From assembly GCA_002729525.1 (NCBI GenBank), contig PBYI01000056.1, positions 88,250 to 152,249 of the forward strand: a stretch of 64,000 bases of DNA, read 5' to 3'. Made by a program: the position numbers and the translations under genes. The notes under the pieces were generated by a model. That model made no database searches. It saw only the letters and a program-made list of their open reading frames with translations, and was not told the origin of the DNA. The DNA is from Nocardioides sp. (GTDB taxonomy: Bacteria > Actinomycetota > Actinomycetes > Propionibacteriales > Nocardioidaceae). Positions 8,109 to 16,902 of the stretch are shown in pieces. How positions within the stretch are numbered: position 1 is the stretch's first letter; every line of letters starts with the position of its first letter.

Positions 8109-9866
8109 ATGAGCTCCCACCTGGCCTCGTCGGTGCTGCCGCTGGCCACCGACACGATCATCGACGCGAACCTCGTCGACTACCTGGTCGTGGCCCTCTA
8201 CTTCGTGTTCGTCCTCGGGATCGGCATCGTGGCCAGGCGCCAGGTCTCCGACTCCGTGGACTTCTTCCTCTCGGGCCGCTCCCTGCCGGCGTGGGTGACC
8301 GGCCTGGCGTTCGTCTCGGCGAACCTCGGCGCGGTCGAGATCATGGGCATGTCCGCCAACGGCGCCCAGTTCGGTCTCCCCGCGGTCCACTACTTCTGGA
8401 TCGGCGCGATCCCCGCGATGCTCTTCCTGGGCGTCGTGATGATGCCCTTCTACTACGGCTCGAAGGTCCGCTCGGTGCCGGAGTTCATGCTCCGGCGCTT
8501 CGGCCCCGGCGCACACCTGGTCAACTCGATCTCGTTCGCGGTGGCCCAGCTGCTCATCGCCGGGATCAACCTCTACCTGCTCGGCACGATCATCCAGGCG
8601 ATGCTCGGCTGGCAGCTGTGGGTGGCGCTCCTGGTCGCCGCGGTCATCGTGCTGAGCTACATCACCCTCGGCGGCCTGTCGGCCGCGATCTACAACGAGG
8701 TGCTCCAGTTCTTCGTGATCGTCGCGGCGCTCACCCCGCTGACGATCCTGGGCCTGCAGAAGGTCGGCGGCTGGAGCGGCCTGAAGGACCAGATCACCCA
8801 GGCCGCGAGCAGCAACCCCGACGGGCCGACCGCCGCCGAGCAGCTCAACTCCTGGCCCGGCACAGCCCTGACCGGCTTCGGCTCGGACTTCTGGTCCGTC
8901 GTCGGCATCGTGCTCGGACTCGGCTTCGTGCTCTCCTTCGGCTACTGGACGACCAACTTCGTCGAGGTGCAGCGCGCCATGGCCACCAACTCGATCTCCT
9001 CGGCCCGCAAGACCCCGATCATCGGCGCCTACCCGAAGATCCTCATCCCGTTCATCACGATCATCCCCGGCATGATCGCCGCGGTCGCGGTCAACGAGAT
9101 CGCCCAGGTGAAGGCCGGCGAGGCCGTCTCCGGCGGCGCGGAGGGCTCGGTGTCCTACAACGACGCGCTGCTCTACCTGATGCGTGACCTGCTGCCCAAC
9201 GGCCTGCTCGGCGTCGCGATCGCCGGACTGCTCGCGGCCTTCATGGCGGGCATGGCGGCCAACGTGTCGGCGTTCAACACCGTCTTCAGCTTCGACCTCT
9301 GGGAGCGGTACGTCGTCAAGGACAAGCCCGACGGCTACTACCTGCGCGTCGGCCGGGTCGCGACCCTGGCCGCGACGATCATCGCCATCGGCACCGCGGG
9401 CTTCGCGGCGAACTTCTCGAACATCATGGACTACCTCCAGACGCTGTTCGGGTTCTTCAACGCCCCGCTGTTCGCGACGTTCATCCTCGGCATGTTCTGG
9501 AAGCGGATGACCGCGACCGCGGGCTGGGTCGGCCTGGTGGCCGGCACGCTCTCGGCGGTCCTCGTCGCCTTCCTGTCGGAGGGCACGCTGGGCGGTCTGA
9601 GCATCGGCGTGCTGCCGCTCAGCGGCCAGGGCGCGTCCTTCGTCGCCGCCGGTACGGCGTTCGCCGTCGACATCGTGCTCAGCGTCGCGGTCTCGCTGGT
9701 GACCGAGCCGAAGCCCGAGGGCTCGCTGCGCGGTCTGGTCTACTCCGAGACCCCGCGCGAGGAGCTGGTCGACCCGAAGGAGAAGACGCTGCCGTGGTAC
9801 CAGCGGACCATCCCGCTGGCGTCCATCGCCCTCGTCATCGTCGTCGCCCTCAACTTCGCATTCTGA
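8109..9866 (+). CDS. Sodium:solute symporter family transporter
   Basis: 585 residues with about 13-14 hydrophobic segments, the SSF/LeuT-fold layout. The family region 'FFLSGRSLPAWVTGLAFVSA' lies near residues 53-72 and is followed by 'IMGMSANGAQFG', as in the SGLT-like sugar/solute cotransporters. ATG 8109 is preceded by AAGGA; the frame is open further upstream to 8004, but that part lacks transporter character. It is co-transcribed with the small membrane protein that follows. Substrate (sugar, amino acid or similar) cannot be assigned. It diverges from the RHH regulator, whose operators could also affect it. Confidence 0.92.
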   Translation: MSSHLASSVLPLATDTIIDANLVDYLVVALYFVFVLGIGIVARRQVSDSVDFFLSGRSLPAWVTGLAFVSANLGAVEIMGMSANGAQFGLPAVHYFWIGAIPAMLFLGVVMMPFYYGSKVRSVPEFMLRRFGPGAHLVNSISFAVAQLLIAGINLYLLGTIIQAMLGWQLWVALLVAAVIVLSYITLGGLSAAIYNEVLQFFVIVAALTPLTILGLQKVGGWSGLKDQITQAASSNPDGPTAAEQLNSWPGTALTGFGSDFWSVVGIVLGLGFVLSFGYWTTNFVEVQRAMATNSISSARKTPIIGAYPKILIPFITIIPGMIAAVAVNEIAQVKAGEAVSGGAEGSVSYNDALLYLMRDLLPNGLLGVAIAGLLAAFMAGMAANVSAFNTVFSFDLWERYVVKDKPDGYYLRVGRVATLAATIIAIGTAGFAANFSNIMDYLQTLFGFFNAPLFATFILGMFWKRMTATAGWVGLVAGTLSAVLVAFLSEGTLGGLSIGVLPLSGQGASFVAAGTAFAVDIVLSVAVSLVTEPKPEGSLRGLVYSETPREELVDPKEKTLPWYQRTIPLASIALVIVVALNFAF

Positions 9867-9885
9867 CCCGGGAAGGAGAACACTC

Positions 9886-10122
9886 ATGGCCGAGAAGCAC
9901 ACCGCCGGACTGTTCGACATCCGTACCGTCATCGGGGCCCTCCTGGGCCTCTACGGCGTCATCCTGCTCATCACCCGTCTCGTCGCCGGCGACGCGGGTG
10001 GCGAGAACTCCGACCCGGAGAACGCCAACCTCTGGATGGGTCTCGTCCTACTGGTCGTCGGCCTCGCCTTCCTCTTCTGGGCGCGCGTGCGCCCGGTCGT
10101 GGTCGAGGAGGACGAGGAGTAG
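9886..10122 (+). CDS. Small two-helix membrane protein next to the symporter
   Basis: 78 residues with two hydrophobic segments (about residues 12-32 and 48-66) and an acidic C terminus 'VVVEEDEE'. AAGGAG precedes the ATG and only 19 bases separate it from the symporter, so they form an operon. Its place suggests an accessory subunit or stabiliser of the transporter; this is inference. Confidence 0.8.
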   Translation: MAEKHTAGLFDIRTVIGALLGLYGVILLITRLVAGDAGGENSDPENANLWMGLVLLVVGLAFLFWARVRPVVVEEDEE

Positions 10123-10165
10123 GACCACCGCGTACGCCGCTCCGGCGTACGCCTGGCACACCCGA

Positions 10166-10211
10166 ACGCAGCAGCGGCCGGGACCCGATCGGGTCCCGGC
10201 CGCTGCTGCGT
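10166..10211. terminator. Perfect 46-base palindrome, bidirectional terminator
   Basis: Two uninterrupted 23-base arms meeting at 10188/10189, core GGGACCCGATCGGGTCCC. It lies between the convergent symporter operon and the EtfD-like gene, 43 bases from the first stop and 27 from the second. There is no T-run, as usual for terminators in very GC-rich actinobacteria. Confidence 0.78.
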
Positions 10212-10238
10212 GTGGTGCCGGGTGCCGCCCGCTCGACC

Positions 10239-13200
10239 TCAGAGGTCGAAGAGCGACTCCGCGTCGTCGATGTCGGCGTCGCGGCGCGGCTCGTGCGTCG
10301 CGCCGGACGAGACGGGTGCCTCGGCGGCCGGCTCCGCGGGCTCGGGCTCGCTGGCCTCCGGCTCGGGCTCGGGGGCAGCCTCGGCCCGGGGCTCCGGTGC
10401 CGCCTCCGGCTCGGGAGCGGGCTCGGCCTCAGCAGCCTCCGGCTCGGCAGCGGCCTCGGGCTCGGGGGTCGCCGCCGGGGCCGGTGCAGCCGGTGCGGAG
10501 GCGATCGCGCCCTCGGGCGCCTCGAGGTCGAACAGCGAGTCGAGCTCGTCGAGGTCGACGCCGGTCAGCGGCTGGCTGGCCGTGCCGGACGACGCTGCGG
10601 GGGCCGCCGCGCGCCCTGCGGGCTCTGCTGTCGGCTCGTCCTCGTCGAGCGTGGGCGTCGCCGGCTCGGGCTCCGCCTCCGGCTCGGGCTCCGGCTGGGG
10701 GTCGGCAGCCGCGGCCGGCTCCTCGGCCGGCTCCTCGGCCGGCTCCTCGGCCGGCGGGGCGGGTGCCGCCGCCGCGGGCTCGGGAGCGGCGATGTCGAAG
10801 AGCGACCCCGCGGACCCGATGTCGGCCTGGGGCTCGGACGCCGGCGCGGCGGCCGGTGCGGCCTTCGCCTCGGCAGCCTCCGGCGCCTCGGCCTTCTCGG
10901 CCGGGGCCTCGCTCTTCGCAGGCTCGGCCGGCTCCTCCGCGGCCGGCGCAGGCTCGTCGGCCGCGATGTCGAACAGCGACCCGCCCGACCCGAGGTCGGC
11001 CGACGGTGTCGGGTCCGCAGTCTTCTCGGGCTGAGCAGCCTCGGCAGCCGCGGCGGGCCCGTCGGCGGGCGCCTCCTCGGCCGCCGGGGCGGCAGGCTCG
11101 TCGCCACCGATGTCGAAGAGCGACCCGCCCTCGGCCGGCTCGGCCTTCACGGGCTCGGTCTTCGTCTCGGTCTTCGCCTCGCTCTTCGCCTCGCTCTTCG
11201 CCTCCGGCTCGGCCGGTTCGGCAGCGTCGTCGGACCCGCCGACGTCGAACAGCGAGCCGCCGTCCGACTCCGGCTTGGCGGCCTTCGCCTCCTCGGCGGG
11301 GGCCTTCTCCTCGGTCGCGGTCGCCGGTGCGTCGTCGTCGCCGAACATCGACGACGGGTCGTCGAACATGGACCCACCGCCCGAGGCCTTGGCGGCCGGA
11401 CCGGCATCGGCGGTCTCGGTGACGGTGTCGCCGGTGTCGGTGACGTCGCCGGCCTCCGGCTCGGCCTTCGTCGCGACGTCGTCTGCCTCGTCAGCCCCGT
11501 CGGAGCCCCCGGACCCGCCGGAGCCGGCCTTCGCGGTCGCGCCGGCAGCACCCGCCTTCGCGGCGGCCTCCTTGACCTCCTTGCTCTCCGGCACGGCCGG
11601 GGCGCCCTCGCCGGGCTTGAGCTTGGTGGCCTGCTCGCCCTTGACCGACGCCAGCAGCATCTGCGCGACGTCGAGGACCTCGACCTCCTCGCGGGCCTCG
11701 CCCTTGGACTGCTGCATGGTGAGTCCGTCGGAGAGCATCACGCGGCAGAACGGGCAGCCGACGGCGATCTGGTCGGCACCGGTGCCGACGGCCTCCTGGG
11801 TGCGGTTGATGTTGATCCGCTCGCCGAGCTTCTCCTCCATCCACATGCGCGCGCCGCCGGCGCCGCAGCAGAACGACCGCTCGCTGTTGCGCTCCATCTC
11901 GGCGAACTCGGCGCCCGGGAGCACCTGGAGCAGCTCGCGCGGCGGCGAGTAGACGCCGTTGTGGCGACCGATGTAGCAGGGGTCGTGGTAGGTGATCGAG
12001 CGCTTGTGGGCGCCCGCGCCGTCCTTGACCGGGGTCAGCTTGCCCTCGCGGACGAGGCGGTTCAGCAGCTGGGTGTGGTGCACGACCTCCAGCTCGACGC
12101 CGAACTCCTTGTACTCGTTCTTGAGCGTGTTGAAGCAGTGGGCACAGGTCGAGACGACCTTCTTGACCTTGTACTCGTTGAACGTCTCGACGTTCTGCTG
12201 AGCCAGGCCCTGGAAGACGAACTCGTTGCCCGCGCGGCGGGCGGGGTCACCGGTGCAGGTCTCGCCGTTGCCGAGGACGCCGAAGCTGACGCCGGCCATG
12301 TCGAGCAGCTCGGCGACCGCGCGGGTCGTCTTCTTGGCGCGGTCCTCGTAGGCGCCGGCGCAGCCGACCCAGAAGAGCCAGTCGACCTCGTCGAGCGACT
12401 CGACGTCCTCGCCGACGACCTTGACGTCGAAGGGCAGGTCCTTGGCCCAGTCCATCCGCGCGGAGGCGGACATGTTCCACGGGTTGCCCTTGTTCTCCAG
12501 GCCCTTGAAGAGGCCGTTGAGCTCGGCGGGGAAGTTGGCCTCGACCAGGATCTGGTGGCGGCGCATGTCGATGATGTGGTCGACGTGCTCGATGTCGACC
12601 GGGCACTGCTGCACGCAGGCGCCGCACGAGGTGCAGTTCCACAGCACCTCGTCGTCGATGACGGCGGCGCCGTTGGACGGGTTGTAGAACCACTCGCCGT
12701 CCTCGAGGCCGTCCATCCGGCCCTCGGTCGTGCCGACCAGCGGCTTGGCCACCTCGGTGGCCAGCGCCGTGTCGCCGGCGAGCATCGCCTCGCGCTTGGA
12801 CTCCGGGGCGTTGAGGTAGGGCGCCTTGGCGTAGGCGTGGTCGCGCATCGCGGTGATGAGCAGCTTGGGCGAGAGCGGCTTCTCGGTGTTCCAGGCCGGG
12901 CACTGCGACTGGCAGCGGCCGCACTCGGTGCAGGTCGTGAAGTCGAGGATGCCCTTCCAGGCGAAGTCCTCGACGGCGCCGACGCCGAGCTTGGCGTCCT
13001 CGTCGAGGTCCTCGATGTCGTCGAGGGAGACCCGCTGGCCGCCGCTGGTGAGCGGCTTGGCGGCACCCAGCGCGGTCGTCGCGCCGTCGGTGTCGCGGCC
13101 GGTCGACTCGCGCTTGAAGTAGATGTTGAACCACGCGGTGAACCGGTGCCACGCGATGCCCATGGTGAGGTTGGCCGAGATCACCATCAGCCAGACCATG

Positions 13201-13865
13201 GCGAGGACGACCTTGATCATCGCGATGACGACGATCGTGGTCTCCAGGGTCTCGACGTCGTTCGAGAACAGCGCGTCGCCGAAGTACGACGAGATCGGGA
13301 AGTGAAAGCGCGAGCCGGCGTCGTCGCCCTCGGCCTGGAGCAGGTTGTACTCCGCGCCGCGGATGAAGAGGATCGCGGAGCTCTCGACGAGCACGAACGC
13401 CTCGACGAAGTAGGCCTGCCACTGGGTGGAGCCGAAGAAGCGGCTGCGGCGGCCCTCGCTGCGTGGGTGGTGCATCTGCCGGTAGATCGCGAGGTAGATG
13501 ATGCCGACCGTGCCGAGCAGGCCGAGGCCCTCGCTGACCCACTCGTAGACGAACCAGTGGCCGATGATCGGCAGCTGGAAGTGCGGCGCGAACAGCTGCA
13601 CGAAGCCGGTCGCGACGGCCGCGCTGAGCACGATGAACGCGGCGTACACGAACCAGTGCATGACACCGATCCACGTCCACTGGAGCATCCGGGTGTGCAG
13701 CAGTGACTCCTTGATGAGGGTCACCACGCGCCCGGCGGGGTTGTCGGTGCGGCTCGCCGGCTGTCCGATCCGGACGGTGCGCACGATCTGCTGCACCGCC
13801 CGCGTCGTCATGACAACGGCGACCGCGGTGACCGCCAGGGACACCACGATGGCGAAGATCTGCAT
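10239..13865 (-). CDS. EtfD-like membrane Fe-S oxidoreductase with long SLFD-repeat tail
   Basis: 1208 residues from ATG 13865 (GAGGAG upstream). Six or so N-terminal membrane helices (residues 1-260) precede two ferredoxin-type clusters, 'CTECGRCQSQCP' near 318 and 'CTSCGACVQQCP' near 435, and two CCG domains ('WVGCAGAYED', 'CCGAGGARMW') as in heterodisulfide reductase subunits. This is the Rv0338c/EtfD architecture, which passes electrons from the electron-transfer flavoprotein (fatty-acid beta-oxidation) to the respiratory quinone pool. The last roughly 430 residues are a disordered Ala/Glu/Pro tail carrying eight spaced S(L/M)F motifs, ending exactly on 'AESLFDL'. The catalytic part alone is about 780 residues; the tail makes it much longer than the mycobacterial protein. 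Confidence 0.92.
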   Translation of the reverse strand: MQIFAIVVSLAVTAVAVVMTTRAVQQIVRTVRIGQPASRTDNPAGRVVTLIKESLLHTRMLQWTWIGVMHWFVYAAFIVLSAAVATGFVQLFAPHFQLPIIGHWFVYEWVSEGLGLLGTVGIIYLAIYRQMHHPRSEGRRSRFFGSTQWQAYFVEAFVLVESSAILFIRGAEYNLLQAEGDDAGSRFHFPISSYFGDALFSNDVETLETTIVVIAMIKVVLAMVWLMVISANLTMGIAWHRFTAWFNIYFKRESTGRDTDGATTALGAAKPLTSGGQRVSLDDIEDLDEDAKLGVGAVEDFAWKGILDFTTCTECGRCQSQCPAWNTEKPLSPKLLITAMRDHAYAKAPYLNAPESKREAMLAGDTALATEVAKPLVGTTEGRMDGLEDGEWFYNPSNGAAVIDDEVLWNCTSCGACVQQCPVDIEHVDHIIDMRRHQILVEANFPAELNGLFKGLENKGNPWNMSASARMDWAKDLPFDVKVVGEDVESLDEVDWLFWVGCAGAYEDRAKKTTRAVAELLDMAGVSFGVLGNGETCTGDPARRAGNEFVFQGLAQQNVETFNEYKVKKVVSTCAHCFNTLKNEYKEFGVELEVVHHTQLLNRLVREGKLTPVKDGAGAHKRSITYHDPCYIGRHNGVYSPPRELLQVLPGAEFAEMERNSERSFCCGAGGARMWMEEKLGERININRTQEAVGTGADQIAVGCPFCRVMLSDGLTMQQSKGEAREEVEVLDVAQMLLASVKGEQATKLKPGEGAPAVPESKEVKEAAAKAGAAGATAKAGSGGSGGSDGADEADDVATKAEPEAGDVTDTGDTVTETADAGPAAKASGGGSMFDDPSSMFGDDDAPATATEEKAPAEEAKAAKPESDGGSLFDVGGSDDAAEPAEPEAKSEAKSEAKTETKTEPVKAEPAEGGSLFDIGGDEPAAPAAEEAPADGPAAAAEAAQPEKTADPTPSADLGSGGSLFDIAADEPAPAAEEPAEPAKSEAPAEKAEAPEAAEAKAAPAAAPASEPQADIGSAGSLFDIAAPEPAAAAPAPPAEEPAEEPAEEPAAAADPQPEPEPEAEPEPATPTLDEDEPTAEPAGRAAAPAASSGTASQPLTGVDLDELDSLFDLEAPEGAIASAPAAPAPAATPEPEAAAEPEAAEAEPAPEPEAAPEPRAEAAPEPEPEASEPEPAEPAAEAPVSSGATHEPRRDADIDDAESLFDL

Positions 13866-14098
13866 GTCGCTCCTCGTTCTGCTCCGTGCCCGCTGCCTCA
13901 CCCGCGGGGCGGTCGCTCGCGTGACTCTAGGGGTCGCGCTGGGGGCACGTCAGTCGCTGCTCGGGTGAGGAGGATGCTACCTGGCGGTAACTTCACCCGC
14001 GCGTCGTGCTGCTCACCGAGGGCAGGCCGACGCCTCCGGGGCCCGACCTGTCGGCGTACTCCGGTGCTTGTCGGCCGATGTCGTGGGGCGAGAGGCAC

Positions 14099-14126
14099 CG
14101 GAGACCCCGCTCCAGCGGGGACTCCG
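14099..14126 (-). terminator. Terminator hairpin after the secreted hydrolase gene
   Basis: CGGAG-A-CCCCGCT / AGCGGGG-A-CTCCG with a 2-base loop and one A-A mismatch, starting nine bases after the stop codon at 14136. Confidence 0.62.
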
Positions 14127-14135
14127 ACGGCAGCC

Positions 14136-16730
14136 TCACGCGCGGACGTCGACCACCCGCCCACGCTGGGAGAACCGCACGGTCACCATGACCTTCTTCC
14201 GCTCCGGGGTGCGGGCGCAGAAGCCGAACTCGCGTCCCAGCCGGCGGAACGGCTGCCCCACACGCTGCATCACCTGCGTCGTGGTCATGCCGTCGCGCAC
14301 CATCCGCTTGACCGCGCCCACGCCGCGGCGCAGGTCGGGGTTGCGGCAGGAGTCGGGGGCGATGCCCTCGGCGCGCTCCCACATCTGCAGGTAGGCCTCG
14401 GCGCCGCGCTCCATGTCGGCGCGGATGTCGTCGCCGTCGCTGCCGGCCACCTGGGTGAGGTCCTCGATCCAGTCGGGGTAGAGGCCGTACTGCGCGACGC
14501 CGTCGACGTTGATGTCCCAGACCCGCTTGCCGGCACGCTGCTTGCCGATGCGTACGCCGTTCAGCCCGGTCACCGGGTACGTCACCGGGTTGGCCACGTC
14601 GGCGCCGCGCGGGTCGCCCTGGGCGCCGAGGCCGTTGATGTCGGCGCCGAACCCGATGCCGTAGTAGAAGCGGCGGTCGGCCCACTCGACGTGCTGGCGC
14701 CACTTGTCGACGAAGCCCGTGGAGTCGCCGGCGTACGGCGTGATGAACCCGCCCGCCTTGTAGATCTGCGGGTAGGTGTCCGGCGTCGACCAGGAGTGGC
14801 TGGAGATCACGCCGGGGTAGCCGAGCTGGCGGATGACGCGCATCGAGGCCTGCCGGGCCCGCACCGAGAGGTGGTCGGGGTCGAACACCATGTGCCGCTT
14901 GGCGAGCTCGCGGATGGTGTGCGCGCCGAGGTCGGTGAGGCTGCGGCTGTTGCAGTGCGCCGGCGGCGGGTAGAGCGGCGTCGCCGGGAGCGGTCCGCCG
15001 AACACCTCACCGATCGCGCCGAAGATCGCGTCCTGCGCCGGGATCGAGCCGTCGGGGGCGGCGTACTGCGGGTTGTCGGCGCTCTTGCCGTCGGCGGGCT
15101 CGCAGTGCTCCATGTCCCAGAACGTGCCGGTCTCCAGGAAGTTGGCGGTGTTGACCAGGGTGCCGGTCGACCCGGCGTCGCCGGCGACGCCAGCGAGGGC
15201 GTTGTCGAACTTGTTGACCAGCTCCATCTGCCGCACGCCGAGCCTGTGCATCTGCGAGACCTGGCGGGTGACGTCGGCGGCGGTGCACTGCGGCACGTCC
15301 TGGCCGACGACGGCCTTGAAGGTGCAGCCGAACGGCACGGACGTCTCGATGCCGAGGACGACGGCCATCTTGCCGCTGTTGATGACGCGCCGGGCCTCGT
15401 ACGGCGAGCGGACGATCCGGAAGAAGCCCTTGCCGGGGCCGCCGTACTGGGCGTCGATGTAGCGCTGGAGCTTCTTGATGTCGCGTGCCTGGAGGCGCAC
15501 GGAGTCCATGTCGTCGCAGCTGTTGCGCTTGAGCGGGTAGAGCTGGCAGAGCTGGTTGTTCTCGACGAACAGGTTGACGAACAGGCGCTGGCCACCGCGC
15601 CACGAGCGCTCCAGCCACTTCCAGTAGGTGCCCTCGTGGGTCAGCGACTCCGGCGCCGGCCAGTCCTTGAACGTCGGCCAGCCGACCGGGTCGTGGGTCG
15701 GCTCGCCGGAGAGGAACGCCTCCAGCACGGCGCCGTTGCCGCCCGTCGCCCGGTGGTCGACGCAGTCCTGGAGCGCGTACTGCACGCCGTACTCGTGCCA
15801 GGGGCGACCGCAGTGCACCTGTCCGCCGAGGAACTCGAACGCCATGCCGTGGGTGTGGCCGTCGACGTACCCGCGGACCTCCTGGTACGACGTCACGCCG
15901 GCGTGCGGGGCGCCGCTGACGTCGACGCCGGCCTCGGGGTAGCGGGCGCAACTGCCGAGCCGCTCGGGCACGAACGCCGTGCCGCGGGCACCCAGGGCGA
16001 TCCGGTCGCCGCTGACCCGCAGCGCCCGGCCGCCGCCGAGCTCGAGGGTGTAGCGGGGGGCCGCGCCCGTGCGGCGCGGGGTGCCACGCACGGTCCAGAC
16101 GGCGTCGTCGCTCGGCCGGTCGTCGAGGCCCGGGGCCGAGCCGGTGTCGGCGAGGAAGCGGCGTCCGTAGGTGTAGAGCAGGTACTGGCCGAGGTCGGTG
16201 GCCTGGAACCGGAAGCGGGCCGCCGCGGCGCGTCGGGCTGTGCGGACCACGAAGGTGCCGTTGCCGCCCCGGCCGGGACCGGTCGCGACGACGTACCGGC
16301 CGTCGGTCGTGCCGAGCGCGTAGCAGCCGCCGGCCAGGGCGTAGCGCGTCGCGGGGTGCGTCGTACGCCGCTCGCGCACGGCCGTGGTGGTGAGCTCGGG
16401 CTGCGGGCGGTTGCGCTCGCGCTCGACGTAGCGAGCGGCTGCGGCGGCCTGGCGCGCGGAGACGGGCTTGGTGGTCGCGCCGGTCTCGCCGCTGCGGGCG
16501 AGGGCGTTCTTGAAGCGGGAGTCGTGGGTGTGCTCGCCAGTGCCCGGCGGGTCGACGTGCGGCAGCCCGGCCTCGGCCTTGGCGATCTCGTTGGCCTCGC
16601 GCAGGGTCAGCGTCTGCGTGGCGGTGCCGGGCAGGGCGAGGGCGGTCGCGACCAGGCCGACGGCGACGCCGAGCGCCAGGGCGAGGCGCGTGCGCAGGGC
16701 CGGGTCGGGCTGGGGGCGGGTCGTGGCCAC
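14136..16730 (-). CDS. Large secreted metal-dependent hydrolase, amidohydrolase/dipeptidase-like
   Basis: 864 residues with an N-terminal signal sequence or anchor (residues 13-35) and GGAGG five bases before the GTG start. Possible metal ligands are 'DGHTHGMAFEF' near residue 297 (an HxH as in amidohydrolases), 'MELVNKFDNALAG' near 510, 'FDPDHLS' near 600 and 'VISSHSW' near 630, a layout like membrane dipeptidases (M19) and TIM-barrel hydrolases. A beta-rich lectin-like segment (about 120-260) precedes the barrel. Several paired Cys fit an extracellular protein. Substrate unknown. Monocistronic, with its own terminator. Confidence 0.7.
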   Translation of the reverse strand: MATTRPQPDPALRTRLALALGVAVGLVATALALPGTATQTLTLREANEIAKAEAGLPHVDPPGTGEHTHDSRFKNALARSGETGATTKPVSARQAAAAARYVERERNRPQPELTTTAVRERRTTHPATRYALAGGCYALGTTDGRYVVATGPGRGGNGTFVVRTARRAAAARFRFQATDLGQYLLYTYGRRFLADTGSAPGLDDRPSDDAVWTVRGTPRRTGAAPRYTLELGGGRALRVSGDRIALGARGTAFVPERLGSCARYPEAGVDVSGAPHAGVTSYQEVRGYVDGHTHGMAFEFLGGQVHCGRPWHEYGVQYALQDCVDHRATGGNGAVLEAFLSGEPTHDPVGWPTFKDWPAPESLTHEGTYWKWLERSWRGGQRLFVNLFVENNQLCQLYPLKRNSCDDMDSVRLQARDIKKLQRYIDAQYGGPGKGFFRIVRSPYEARRVINSGKMAVVLGIETSVPFGCTFKAVVGQDVPQCTAADVTRQVSQMHRLGVRQMELVNKFDNALAGVAGDAGSTGTLVNTANFLETGTFWDMEHCEPADGKSADNPQYAAPDGSIPAQDAIFGAIGEVFGGPLPATPLYPPPAHCNSRSLTDLGAHTIRELAKRHMVFDPDHLSVRARQASMRVIRQLGYPGVISSHSWSTPDTYPQIYKAGGFITPYAGDSTGFVDKWRQHVEWADRRFYYGIGFGADINGLGAQGDPRGADVANPVTYPVTGLNGVRIGKQRAGKRVWDINVDGVAQYGLYPDWIEDLTQVAGSDGDDIRADMERGAEAYLQMWERAEGIAPDSCRNPDLRRGVGAVKRMVRDGMTTTQVMQRVGQPFRRLGREFGFCARTPERKKVMVTVRFSQRGRVVDVRA

Positions 16731-16854
16731 GGGTCCTCCGTTGGTGCCGTGACAGGGAGCGGGGGTGTGATGTGTGCCACGGTCGTGGGCGTGACCCTAG
16801 CCGGGCCGGGCGTCGTCGGCGACCTGTTCGGCGTACGTCGGCTGACACCGTGTC

Positions 16855-16887
16855 GCGGGCACCGGCCCCGTCCAGACCGGTGCCCGC
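16855..16887 (-). terminator. Terminator hairpin
   Basis: Perfect 11-bp arms GCGGGCACCGG (16855-16865) and CCGGTGCCCGC (16877-16887), loop of 11 bases, beginning 15 bases past the stop of the gene at 16903. Confidence 0.72.
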
Positions 16888-16902
16888 GTCACCCGAGATC
16901 CC

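Noticed and set aside
10212..13706. A 1164-codon open frame on the + strand opposite the EtfD-like gene
   Set aside because: Composition is the mirror of the real gene (Leu/Gly/Val/Asp/Arg-rich with no domain); long antisense frames are expected at this G+C.
13978..13989. TACC-TGGC-GGTA as an operator upstream of the EtfD-like gene
   Set aside because: Four-base arms are too short to support a claim.
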